This document shows positions 1-7,356 of a DNA stretch of 42,160 nucleotides, piece by piece; the stretch's first letter is position 1, and every line of letters begins with the position of its first letter. Source of the DNA: Kangiella sp. (GTDB taxonomy: Bacteria > Pseudomonadota > Gammaproteobacteria > Enterobacterales > Kangiellaceae). The notes under the pieces were generated by a model. It was not told the DNA's origin, ran no database searches, and worked only from the letters and a program-made list of their open reading frames with translations. Location: the NCBI RefSeq assembly GCF_014762745.1, contig NZ_JABURJ010000140.1:1-42160 (forward strand), written 5' to 3'. The translations under genes and the position numbers were made by a program.

Positions 1-45
1 CCCTACAATAGGCCGATTATTTTCAATAGAAGCAAGCATACCCTA

Positions 46-2226
46 ATGGATGCCACTAGCATAATACAACCCCTCAACGACGCCCAGAAAGAAGCCGTTA
101 CTGCGCCCAATAAAGCACTGTTGGTGCTGGCTGGCGCCGGATCGGGCAAAACGCGCGTACTGGTTCATCGCATTGCCTGGCTGGTGGAGGTAGAGCGTAT
201 TTCGGCGCATTCGATTCTGGCGGTGACCTTTACCAATAAGGCGGCCAAGGAAATGCTGGGCCGGGTTGAGGATATGCTGGCGATGCCGGCGCGTGGCATG
301 TGGATTGGAACTTTCCATAGCATCGCCCATCGCCTGTTGCGCGCTCATTACCGTGATGCTGGCCTGCCGGAAGGTTTCCAGATTCTCGATGCGCAGGATC
401 AGCTGCGTGTTATCAAAAGGGTTATGAAAGAGCTCAATCTGGATGATAACGAGTGGCCACCTAAACAGGCACAGTGGTTTATCAATGCCAAGAAAGACGA
501 TGGCCTGCGCCCGGGTGATATCCATCATCATGGCGATTTCTTTGTCAGCACCATGGTCAAAGTCTATTACGCATACGAGGAAGCCTGTAAACGAGGCGGC
601 CTGGTTGATTTTAATGAACTGCTGCTTCGAGCCTATGAGCTTTGGGCCAATAATCCTCATTTATTAAAGCACTATCAGGATCGCTTCCAGCATATTCTGG
701 TGGACGAGTTCCAGGATACCAACGCCATTCAGTACGCCTGGATTCGCCTGCTGTGTAATGACAACAACCGGATTACCATTGTTGGAGACGACGATCAGTC
801 GATTTATGGCTGGCGTGGCGCGCGCATCGAAAACATCCAACAGTTCGAAAAAGATTTCCCGGACTGCAAGGTGTCGCGCCTTGAGCAAAATTATCGTTCC
901 ACTTCCACTATCCTCAAAGCTGCCAATGCGGTGATTGCCAATAATCAGGATCGCATGGGTAAAAGCCTGTGGACCGAGGGTAACGAAGGCGAACCAATCA
1001 TTCTGTACTCTGCTTTCAATGAGCAGGAAGAGGCGCGATTTATTGCCGCGCGAATTGAAGACTGGGTGCAGCAGGGCAACAGTTATGACGATATTGCCAT
1101 TCTGTATCGCAGCAATGCTCAGTCGCGGATTCTCGAAGATGCGATGCTACAGAAAAATATTCCGTATCGCATTTATGGTGGTTTGCGCTTCTTCGAGCGT
1201 GCTGAGATTAAGGATACTTTGGCCTATATGCGCTTAATGGCCAATCGCGATGACGATACTTCCTTCGAGCGGGTGGTCAATCAGCCAGCGCGTGGCCTTG
1301 GCGAAAAGTCGGTCGATATGATCCGTATGCAGGCCCGTCAGGATGAAACCTCGCTGTGGCAGGCCGCCAGTAAAATGGTGGTGGAGCAGCTGTTACCGCC
1401 ACGTGCTAAAAATGCTCTGGCCGGTTTTCTGCACCTGATCAATGAGCTGGATTCAAGCACCGCCGAGCTGGACCTGTGGGAACAGACCGATATTGTGATT
1501 GAGCATTCTGGCCTGCTGGAAATGTACAGTAAGGAAAAAGGCGAGAAAGGCCAGGCGCGCAAAGAGAACTTGCAGGAACTGGTTAATGCGACCCGTGAGT
1601 TCGATCCGGATGAAGCAATCCCGGAAGAAACGCCCGATATGACGCCTCTACAGGCATTTATCGCGCACGCTACGTTGGAAGCGGGCGAAACCCAGGCCGA
1701 CGAATATCAGGAGTCGGTACAGATGATGACCCTGCATTCGGCTAAAGGTCTTGAGTTCCCACTGGTGTTTATTGCCGGTGTGGAAGAAAAGCTATTCCCA
1801 CACCAGATGTCGCTGGATGAACCAGGTGGTCTGGAAGAGGAGCGACGTCTGGCTTATGTCGGTATTACTCGCGCCATGAAGCAGCTCTATCTGACCTTCG
1901 CAGAAAAACGTCGAATTTTTGGTCGCGAAACCTATCCGCAACAATCGCGTTTTATCCGCGAAATCCCTGACGAACTGCTAACCGAAGTGCGACTGAATAC
2001 TCAGGTGCAGCGCCCGGTTTTCAACCGTTCAGCCAAATCCCCAATCAGACCGAAAGGGCCGGAAGGCTTTTATCTTGGTCAACTGGTCAAGCATCCGAAG
2101 TTTGGCAAAGGCATCATCATCAACTATGAAGGTGAAGGCCCGCAGGCTTCGGTGCAGGTTAATTTTGAGAAGGAAGGTCTCAAAAAGCTGATGCTGGCTT
2201 ATGCCAAGCTTGAGCCGGCCAGCTAG
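46..2226 (+). CDS. uvrD: DNA helicase II, UvrD (SF1A helicase)
   Basis: This is a 3'-5' ATP-dependent DNA helicase acting in nucleotide excision repair and methyl-directed mismatch repair in the cytoplasm. The 726-aa product has the normal UvrD length and the full SF1A motif set: Walker A AGAGSGKT near residue 30, TFTNKAAKEM (Ia), DEFQDT (II), GDDDQSIYGWRGA (III), LEQNYRS (IV), MTLHSAKGLEFP (V) and GITRA (VI). The C-terminus carries the short Tudor-like segment (GQLVKHPKFGKG onward) that binds RNA polymerase in known UvrD/PcrA proteins. The ATG at 46 gives the expected N-terminus, with no clear Shine-Dalgarno in the 45 bases visible before it. It is monocistronic here, and the downstream spacer belongs to the protease array. 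Motif V followed by the Tudor region favours UvrD over Rep. Confidence 0.97.
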   Translation: MDATSIIQPLNDAQKEAVTAPNKALLVLAGAGSGKTRVLVHRIAWLVEVERISAHSILAVTFTNKAAKEMLGRVEDMLAMPARGMWIGTFHSIAHRLLRAHYRDAGLPEGFQILDAQDQLRVIKRVMKELNLDDNEWPPKQAQWFINAKKDDGLRPGDIHHHGDFFVSTMVKVYYAYEEACKRGGLVDFNELLLRAYELWANNPHLLKHYQDRFQHILVDEFQDTNAIQYAWIRLLCNDNNRITIVGDDDQSIYGWRGARIENIQQFEKDFPDCKVSRLEQNYRSTSTILKAANAVIANNQDRMGKSLWTEGNEGEPIILYSAFNEQEEARFIAARIEDWVQQGNSYDDIAILYRSNAQSRILEDAMLQKNIPYRIYGGLRFFERAEIKDTLAYMRLMANRDDDTSFERVVNQPARGLGEKSVDMIRMQARQDETSLWQAASKMVVEQLLPPRAKNALAGFLHLINELDSSTAELDLWEQTDIVIEHSGLLEMYSKEKGEKGQARKENLQELVNATREFDPDEAIPEETPDMTPLQAFIAHATLEAGETQADEYQESVQMMTLHSAKGLEFPLVFIAGVEEKLFPHQMSLDEPGGLEEERRLAYVGITRAMKQLYLTFAEKRRIFGRETYPQQSRFIREIPDELLTEVRLNTQVQRPVFNRSAKSPIRPKGPEGFYLGQLVKHPKFGKGIIINYEGEGPQASVQVNFEKEGLKKLMLAYAKLEPAS

Positions 2227-2311
2227 GTAGTATAATTAGAAAAACTAATTCTATAGTTTTAGTAAATTGAACACCTCTTATCAATTAATGTCGAGATTCT
2301 TTACATTCTTG

Positions 2312-2330
2312 TCGATACTTAATGATACAT
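2312..2330 (+). promoter_or_regulatory. Putative activator site, GATAC direct repeat (copy 1)
   Basis: The sequence TCGATACTTAATGATACAT contains GATAC twice, 10 bp (one helical turn) apart. It ends 66 bp before the -35 box of the first protease promoter. A matching site, TCGATACnnnnTGATACAT, lies at exactly the same distance before the second protease promoter. Binding by a regulator is inferred. Confidence 0.4.
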
Positions 2331-2395
2331 TCCTGATAGGTTTGCTTACAATCATGATAAATTTAGCTAATTAGTCACATTAGCTGTATTATTCC

Positions 2396-2424
2396 TTGAC
2401 TGCTTTTCCTACGCTCTGTTAAAT
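2396..2424 (+). promoter_or_regulatory. Sigma70-type promoter of first protease gene
   Basis: A -35 box TTGACT (2396-2401) and a -10 box TTAAAT (2419-2424) are separated by 17 bp. The predicted transcription start is near 2431, immediately before a 16-bp hairpin stem, leaving a leader of about 113 nt. The rest of the 317-base gap 2227-2543 holds the GATAC site, conserved AT-rich blocks shared with the second protease upstream region, and no gene. Confidence 0.55.
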
Positions 2425-2432
2425 CAATGTCG

Positions 2433-2483
2433 CCTCATTTGCTATGGATAAGAACAAAATAGAAAGGTCCATAGCAAATGGGG
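2433..2483 (+). promoter_or_regulatory. 5'-leader RNA hairpin (copy 1)
   Basis: The left arm CCTCATTTGCTATGGA (2433-2448) pairs with the right arm TCCATAGCAAATGGGG (2468-2483) across a 19-nt loop, giving 16 pairs with one G-U wobble. It would form the extreme 5' end of the protease mRNA. A second inverted repeat, ACTAATC/GATTAGT (2489-2495/2504-2510), follows. No U-tract follows this copy, so mRNA stabilisation or regulation is more likely than termination. Confidence 0.65.
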
Positions 2484-2543
2484 TTGTGACTAATCTTAAT
2501 AATGATTAGTAAAGTTATTAAATCTAGATAGGGGTAGTAATCA

Positions 2544-4880
2544 ATGTCCTTTAAAATCAAATTAGCCTGTGCAGCTTCATTGCTTGCAATGGGAGTATCA
2601 GCTCAGGCCGCTCAAGAACGAGTGATCGTTAAGTTCAAAGAAGGTAAAGGCCCGTCAGTAAAAGCGGTAGCCGCTAAAGCTGGTGGTGACATTAAGGTTG
2701 AACTTAATAGCCAGAATGCATTTGCAGTTGAAATGCCCGCAACGGCCATCAAAGGCTTACGTAATAATCCACACGTCGAATTGATCGAGCAGGATCTAAA
2801 GCGTTATCCAATGGCGATCTGGAATGATGACGCTGGTGATCCAACGGCACAGCAGTTGACTCCATACGCTATTTACCAGTCGCAAGCTAATCAGTTGTCA
2901 CTTCAGTCAGGCCAGAAGGTGTGCGTGATCGATTCAGGTATTGCCGGTGCCGACGGTGAAACTGGTGGCAAGAACAACGATTTCGACTGGTCAGTAATAA
3001 CTGGTGACAACGACTCAGGTACCGGCGACTGGTTCCGTGATGGTGGCCCACACGGTACGCACGTAGCGGGCACTGTGGGTGCAGCGGACAACGGTTTCGG
3101 TGTAGTTGGTATGGCGCCTGGCGTACCAATGCATATCATCAAAGTATTCAACGCTTCAGGTTGGGGTTACTCATCTGACTTAGCGTATGCTGCAGAAAAA
3201 TGTACGCAGGCTGGTGCTAACATCATCACTATGTCACTTGGTGGGGGCGGTTCAAACTCCACCGAAGAGAATGCTTTCAACACTTTCACTGATAACGGCG
3301 GTCTGGTTCTAGCTGCTGCAGGTAACGACGGTAATACCACTCGTTCATTCCCAGCAGGTTACAAATCAGTAATGATGATTGGCGCAAATGATGCCAACAA
3401 CGAAATTGCGGACTTCTCTCAATACCCAAGCTGTTCTTCAGGTTTCGGTGGCAATGCTGAAACTGACGATGGTTACTGTGTAGAAGTGACAGCCGGTGGT
3501 GTTGATACTTTATCAACCTATCCAGCAGGTGGGACTTCACTAGCTTCAGCATCAGTGGATGGTCAAGGAATTGCATCTTCTGCGATGGAAAACAATGGTT
3601 CTGCCAGCGGTAATGCTTACTTCATGGGCACAGCCGAGGCAACCGATTCAGGCGCTAACGGTAAAGTGTGTATCATTGACCGCGGTAACATTTCTTTCCA
3701 CGACAAAGTCATGAACTGCGAAAACTCAGGTGGTCTGGGTGCGATCATTGTCAACAATGAACCGGGCATGCTTTACGGTACATTAGGTACTTCAAACATG
3801 ACCAGCATCCCTGCGGTTGGTGCTGCACTGGAAGATCGTGATGCAATTGTTGGAGCAACTACAGCTTCTGTAAATGTGGGTCCATCTGACTATGGTTACA
3901 TGAGCGGTACTTCAATGGCGACTCCTGGCGTTGCCGGCGTTGCAGCTCTTGTATGGTCAAACTTCCCAAGTTGTACCGGTACTGAAATCCGCGAAGCTTT
4001 AAAAGCAACAGCAGAAGATCAGGGTGCAGCAGGTAAAGACGTTTACTTCGGTTACGGTATCGTTAAAGCTAAAAATGCTTATGATTACTTGTTAGCGAAT
4101 GGTTGTGCCGGTGGTGATGTGAATCAGGCGCCAGTGTCATCCTTCACTTATAGCTGTACTGACCTAGGTTGTAGCTTCGATGGTTCAGCAAGTTCTGACA
4201 GTGATGGAAACATTGCTTCTTACAGCTGGAACTTTGGTGACGGGAGTACTGCAACGGGTTCAAACCCTTCGCATACTTATGCATCAGCCGGTGATTATAC
4301 TGTTACGTTAACGGTAACTGATAATGAAGGCGCAACTGGCCAAAGCTCAGAAAACGTATCAGTAACAGGCGGTGGTGATGTGAATCAGGCCCCAGTCGCT
4401 GATTACAGCTTCAACTGTACTGATTTAGGCTGTAGCTTCGATGGTTCAGCAAGTTCAGACAGTGATGGTAGCATTGCTTCTTACAGCTGGAACTTCGGTG
4501 ATGGCAACACAGCAACAGGTGCAACACCTTCGCATACTTATGCATCAGCTGGTGACTACACTGTTACATTAACAGTGACTGACAACGACGGTGCCTCTGA
4601 TAGTGTTAGCCAGACTGTCAGCGTTTCGGATAGCAGCGCAAGCTTAAGTCTGAATGGATACGGCTATAAGGTGAAAGGTCGTCACCATGTGGATCTAACC
4701 TGGAGCGGTGCATCTTCAGCTAGCGTGGATATCTATCGTAACGGAAGCATTATTGCTACAACTGTGAACGATGGTGCTTACACCGATGCAATGAACAATA
4801 AAGGTTGGGGCAACTACACGTATAAAGTGTGTGAAGCCGGAACATCAACCTGTTCAGCTGAAGTGGCTGTTAATTTCTAA
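2544..4880 (+). CDS. Secreted S8 subtilisin-like serine protease with PA insertion and two PKD domains
   Basis: This is an extracellular serine endopeptidase made as a pre-pro-enzyme of 778 aa. Residues 1-22 form a signal peptide ending AQAA. Residues ~25-90 resemble an I9 inhibitor propeptide. The S8 catalytic domain has Asp130 (VIDSG), His170 (GGPHGTHVAGT), oxyanion Asn261 (AAGNDG) and Ser457 (SGTSMATP). A PA-type domain is inserted at about residues 310-445 between the Asn and Ser motifs. Two nearly identical PKD domains (SYSWNFGDG, GDYTVTLTVTDN) follow at ~525-610 and ~612-697, then a C-terminal beta domain with a Cys pair. PKD domains often help bind insoluble protein. The start is supported by AGGGGTAG 12 bases upstream. 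The gene has its own promoter and terminator and is paralogous to the next gene. Confidence 0.93.
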   Translation: MSFKIKLACAASLLAMGVSAQAAQERVIVKFKEGKGPSVKAVAAKAGGDIKVELNSQNAFAVEMPATAIKGLRNNPHVELIEQDLKRYPMAIWNDDAGDPTAQQLTPYAIYQSQANQLSLQSGQKVCVIDSGIAGADGETGGKNNDFDWSVITGDNDSGTGDWFRDGGPHGTHVAGTVGAADNGFGVVGMAPGVPMHIIKVFNASGWGYSSDLAYAAEKCTQAGANIITMSLGGGGSNSTEENAFNTFTDNGGLVLAAAGNDGNTTRSFPAGYKSVMMIGANDANNEIADFSQYPSCSSGFGGNAETDDGYCVEVTAGGVDTLSTYPAGGTSLASASVDGQGIASSAMENNGSASGNAYFMGTAEATDSGANGKVCIIDRGNISFHDKVMNCENSGGLGAIIVNNEPGMLYGTLGTSNMTSIPAVGAALEDRDAIVGATTASVNVGPSDYGYMSGTSMATPGVAGVAALVWSNFPSCTGTEIREALKATAEDQGAAGKDVYFGYGIVKAKNAYDYLLANGCAGGDVNQAPVSSFTYSCTDLGCSFDGSASSDSDGNIASYSWNFGDGSTATGSNPSHTYASAGDYTVTLTVTDNEGATGQSSENVSVTGGGDVNQAPVADYSFNCTDLGCSFDGSASSDSDGSIASYSWNFGDGNTATGATPSHTYASAGDYTVTLTVTDNDGASDSVSQTVSVSDSSASLSLNGYGYKVKGRHHVDLTWSGASSASVDIYRNGSIIATTVNDGAYTDAMNNKGWGNYTYKVCEAGTSTCSAEVAVNF
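4110..4631 (+). repeat. Tandem PKD-domain coding repeat, 261-bp unit x2
   Basis: Two direct copies start at 4110 and 4371, both opening GGTGGTGATGTGAATCAGGC. Each encodes 87 residues including CTDLGCSFDGSASSDSDG. The high nucleotide identity points to a recent internal duplication or to homogenisation. It is a coding repeat within the protease gene. Confidence 0.85.
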
Positions 4881-4908
4881 AATAAGCAGTTAATTGTAAA
4901 GAAATAAG

Positions 4909-4933
4909 AAGCGGACTTAGGTCCGCTTTTTTT
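4909..4933 (+). terminator. Rho-independent terminator of first protease gene
   Basis: The stem AAGCGGAC/GTCCGCTT with a TTAG loop is followed by a run of T, 29 bases after the stop codon. Confidence 0.9.
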
Positions 4934-4953
4934 GCGTGAATGCCTTGCAGCCT

Positions 4954-4969
4954 AATGCATATCTGCATT
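4954..4969. repeat. AATGCA-TATC-TGCATT palindrome
   Basis: This 16-bp palindrome with a 4-bp centre lies just beyond the terminator. A near copy (AATGCA-TATT-TGCATT) lies at 7185-7200 in the same relative position after the second protease terminator. Its function is unknown. Confidence 0.4.
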
Positions 4970-4994
4970 GGCTGTACAAAAAACCTCCTCTTTT

Positions 4995-5013
4995 TCGATA
5001 CAAACTGATACAT
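4995..5013 (+). promoter_or_regulatory. Putative activator site, GATAC direct repeat (copy 2)
   Basis: The sequence TCGATACAAACTGATACAT repeats the organisation of copy 1, with GATAC twice at a 10-bp period. It ends 66 bp before its -35 box, the same distance as copy 1. Between the site and the promoter the blocks TTACA, ATAAA, TTA and CTAATT are conserved in order and spacing, while the bases between them differ. Confidence 0.4.
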
Positions 5014-5078
5014 AGATGTAAGAAAGTGTTACATTTCGCATAAAATTACCTAATTTATACAATTAGTAAAACTATTGC

Positions 5079-5108
5079 TTGACGACTTTTTGATCACTTT
5101 GCTTTAAT
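5079..5108 (+). promoter_or_regulatory. Sigma70-type promoter of second protease gene
   Basis: A -35 box TTGACG (5079-5084) and a -10 box TTTAAT (5103-5108) are separated by 18 bp. The predicted start is about 5115, at the foot of the hairpin that follows. The leader is about 167 nt. Together with the terminator, palindrome and GATAC site this accounts for the 401-base gap 4881-5281. I see no gene in the gap. Confidence 0.55.
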
Positions 5109-5115
5109 CGTTATC

Positions 5116-5174
5116 GCCTCATTTGCTATGGATGGAATTTTGAGATTTGCATCTATAGCAAATGGGGCTTTTTT
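5116..5174 (+). promoter_or_regulatory. 5'-leader RNA hairpin (copy 2), possible attenuator
   Basis: The left arm GCCTCATTTGCTATGGA (5116-5132) pairs with TCTATAGCAAATGGGGC (5152-5168). The left arm is the same as in copy 1. The right arm differs by one C-to-T change that keeps pairing as G-U. Six T follow directly (5169-5174), so this copy has the form of an intrinsic terminator inside the leader and could act as an attenuator. The loop sequence is unrelated to copy 1. Confidence 0.65.
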
Positions 5175-5281
5175 GTGCCCGGAAAATATTCATTGAGAAG
5201 ATCATCGAAGTATTCTGACAAACACAAAAGAAAATTACCGATTTATTCAAGACATAAGTTAACCAACGAGGGGTAGGTTTA

Positions 5282-7117
5282 ATGTCATTTAAAGTGAAGA
5301 TGGCTTGCGCGGCCACATTATTAGCGCTAGGTTCAGCAGCACACGCTGAGCGCATGATCGTTTCTTATGACAGCAACGGTCAAGGCCTTAAGAAAGGTCA
5401 CGATGTTAAAGTAGAAGGTAATGGCTGGTTTGCCGTTGAGCTGGACGAGAATGGCAAAAGCGCTATTCGCGGCCAAAAAGGCTTCAAGTCAATGGAAAAA
5501 GATTTTCAACGTTTCCCAATGGCTATCTATAACGACGATGCGGGCGATCCAAGCGCGCAGCAGTTGACTCCATATGCTGTTTATCAATCTCAAGCAGATC
5601 AATTGGTACTTCAGTCTGGTCAAAAAGTCTGTGTTATCGATTCTGGTATTGCTGGTGGCCAAGGTGAAACTGGCGGTAAGAATAACGACTTCAACTGGTC
5701 AGTAATCACTGGTGACAGCGATTCAGGTACTGGCGACTGGTTCACTGATGGTGGCCCACACGGTACGCACGTAGCAGGTACAGTCGGTGCTGCGGACAAT
5801 GGTATTGGTGTTGTGGGTATGGCTCCTGGCGTACCAATGCATATCATCAAGGTATTCAATGAAGCGGGTTGGGGCTACTCTTCTGATTTGGCTTACGCTG
5901 CGGAAAAATGTACGCAAGCAGGCGCCAACATCATCACCATGTCACTTGGTGGCGGTGGTGCTAACTCGGTTGAAGAGAATGCATTCAATACTTTCACTAA
6001 CAGTGGTGGTTTAGTATTGGCTGCAGCTGGTAACGACGGCAACAATGTACGTTCATACCCAGCGGGCTATAAGTCAGTTATGATGGTTGGTGCTAACGAC
6101 GCAAACAACAACATCGCAAGCTTCTCTCAATTCCCATCAAACACAGTAACTTCTGGCCGTGGTAAACAAGCAACTACTGAAACTCATGATGGTTATGGCG
6201 TTGAAGTAACAGCTGGCGGTGTTGATACATTGTCAACTTACCCAGCCGGTGGCGCGACTATTGCTAGCTTAACCGTTGATGGCGTTGGTGTTCCAACAGC
6301 AGCAACTGACAATACTGGTTCAGTATCAGGCGCAACCTATTTCATGGGTACAGCTGAAGCCACTGACTCAGGCGCAAACGGTAAAATCTGTGTGATTGAC
6401 CGTGGCAACATTTCTTTTGCTGACAAGATCAACAACTGTGGCAACTCAGGTGGTATCGGCGCGGTCGTGATCAATAACGTAGCTGGCGAAGGTGTTATCT
6501 ACATGGATATCACTGGTGTTACAACCAACATCCCTGCAGTAGGTACGGCATATGAAGATCGCTCTGCAATCGTTGGTGCAGCTAATGCTAGCATCAGCTC
6601 AGGTGCAAGCGACTATGGTTACATGAGTGGTACATCTATGGCGACTCCAGCTGTAGCCGGAGTAGCAGCTCTTGTATGGTCAAATCACCCAACCTGTACT
6701 GGTACTGAGATCCGTGAAGCATTAAAAGCAACTGCGGAAGATCAGGGCGCGGCAGGCCGTGATGACTACTTTGGTTACGGTATCGTTAAAGCCAAAGCTG
6801 CAAGTGATTACATCACTGCAAACGGCTGTGCCGGTGGCGACACAACAGATCCTACAGACCCAACGGATCCACCTGCAGGTGATTTAACTGCAAGTGGTAG
6901 CCGTTCTAAAGGTGGCGGTCAGCTGGATCTAGTTTGGAGTGGTTTCTCAAGCTCTAATGTTGACATCACTTTGACCTCTGGCGGTACTACGGTACTACAA
7001 GATACCCAAGTGAATGATGGTGCAGTATCATATTCTGGTGCTGACAAGAGAGCGACTTACACAGTAACAATTTGTGAGTCTGGCACAACAACCTGTGCAG
7101 CTTCATTCGACTTATAA
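5282..7117 (+). CDS. Secreted S8 subtilisin-like serine protease with PA insertion
   Basis: This 611-aa pre-pro-subtilase is closely related to the preceding protein. The signal peptide is residues ~1-22 (ends AHA). The propeptide is shorter (~23-80). Catalytic residues are Asp120 (VIDSG), His160 (GGPHGTHVAGT), Asn251 (AAGNDG) and Ser452 (SGTSMATP). A PA-like domain is inserted at ~300-440. A TTDPTDPTDPP linker at ~525-535 joins a C-terminal beta domain of ~75 residues similar to that of the first protease, and the two PKD domains are absent. Both have WSGxSSxxVDI and a late Cys-x5-Cys. The start follows GAGGGGTAG. The promoter, leader hairpin and upstream blocks match those of the first gene, so the pair arose by duplication including the control region. 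Confidence 0.93.
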   Translation: MSFKVKMACAATLLALGSAAHAERMIVSYDSNGQGLKKGHDVKVEGNGWFAVELDENGKSAIRGQKGFKSMEKDFQRFPMAIYNDDAGDPSAQQLTPYAVYQSQADQLVLQSGQKVCVIDSGIAGGQGETGGKNNDFNWSVITGDSDSGTGDWFTDGGPHGTHVAGTVGAADNGIGVVGMAPGVPMHIIKVFNEAGWGYSSDLAYAAEKCTQAGANIITMSLGGGGANSVEENAFNTFTNSGGLVLAAAGNDGNNVRSYPAGYKSVMMVGANDANNNIASFSQFPSNTVTSGRGKQATTETHDGYGVEVTAGGVDTLSTYPAGGATIASLTVDGVGVPTAATDNTGSVSGATYFMGTAEATDSGANGKICVIDRGNISFADKINNCGNSGGIGAVVINNVAGEGVIYMDITGVTTNIPAVGTAYEDRSAIVGAANASISSGASDYGYMSGTSMATPAVAGVAALVWSNHPTCTGTEIREALKATAEDQGAAGRDDYFGYGIVKAKAASDYITANGCAGGDTTDPTDPTDPPAGDLTASGSRSKGGGQLDLVWSGFSSSNVDITLTSGGTTVLQDTQVNDGAVSYSGADKRATYTVTICESGTTTCAASFDL

Positions 7118-7138
7118 TCGAATAGTAGCGAAATAATT

Positions 7139-7163
7139 AGCCCCGCTTCGGCGGGGCTTTTTT
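7139..7163 (+). terminator. Rho-independent terminator of second protease gene
   Basis: The stem AGCCCCGC/GCGGGGCT with a TTCG tetraloop is followed by a T run. Confidence 0.95.
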
Positions 7164-7184
7164 ATGCGCAAATGAAATTTTAAC

Positions 7185-7200
7185 AATGCATATTTGCATT
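7185..7200. repeat. AATGCA-TATT-TGCATT palindrome
   Basis: This is the second copy of the short palindrome seen at 4954-4969, again a short distance beyond a protease terminator. Confidence 0.4.
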
Positions 7201-7246
7201 AGAAAAACTTATTGGTAAGGCCTCTACATAAAATATAAGAATTTGT

Positions 7247-7275
7247 TTGATTGTATCTATATATGTTGATATAAG
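7247..7275 (+). promoter_or_regulatory. Sigma70-type promoter of third protease gene
   Basis: A -35 box TTGATT (7247-7252) is separated by 17 bp from a -10 box TATAAG (7270-7275). The predicted start is about 7282, at the beginning of the hairpin 7279-7315. Confidence 0.5.
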
Positions 7276-7278
7276 TAC

Positions 7279-7315
7279 TTTGCTTTCATTAGAAAAAATA
7301 ATATATGAAAGCAAA
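7279..7315 (+). promoter_or_regulatory. 5'-leader RNA hairpin of third protease gene
   Basis: The arms TTTGCTTTCAT (7279-7289) and ATGAAAGCAAA (7305-7315) form a perfect 11-bp stem with a 15-nt A/T loop. The sequence is unrelated to the hairpins of the first two genes, but its position relative to the predicted start is the same. Confidence 0.5.
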
Positions 7316-7356
7316 ACCATTAAACAGAAATGATATACACACTAAGGGGTAGGTAT

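Noticed and set aside
43-660. 205-aa minus-strand ORF inside uvrD
   Set aside because: It is antisense to well-conserved helicase motifs and its sequence has no domain-like character.
4110-4631. Direct repeats considered as a CRISPR or mobile repeat
   Set aside because: The repeats are in frame, 87 codons long, and encode PKD domains.
7330-7356. Upstream in-frame ATG for the third protease
   Set aside because: It adds nine residues before a good signal peptide and would place the AGGGGT ribosome-binding site inside the coding region. The paralogue has no such extension.
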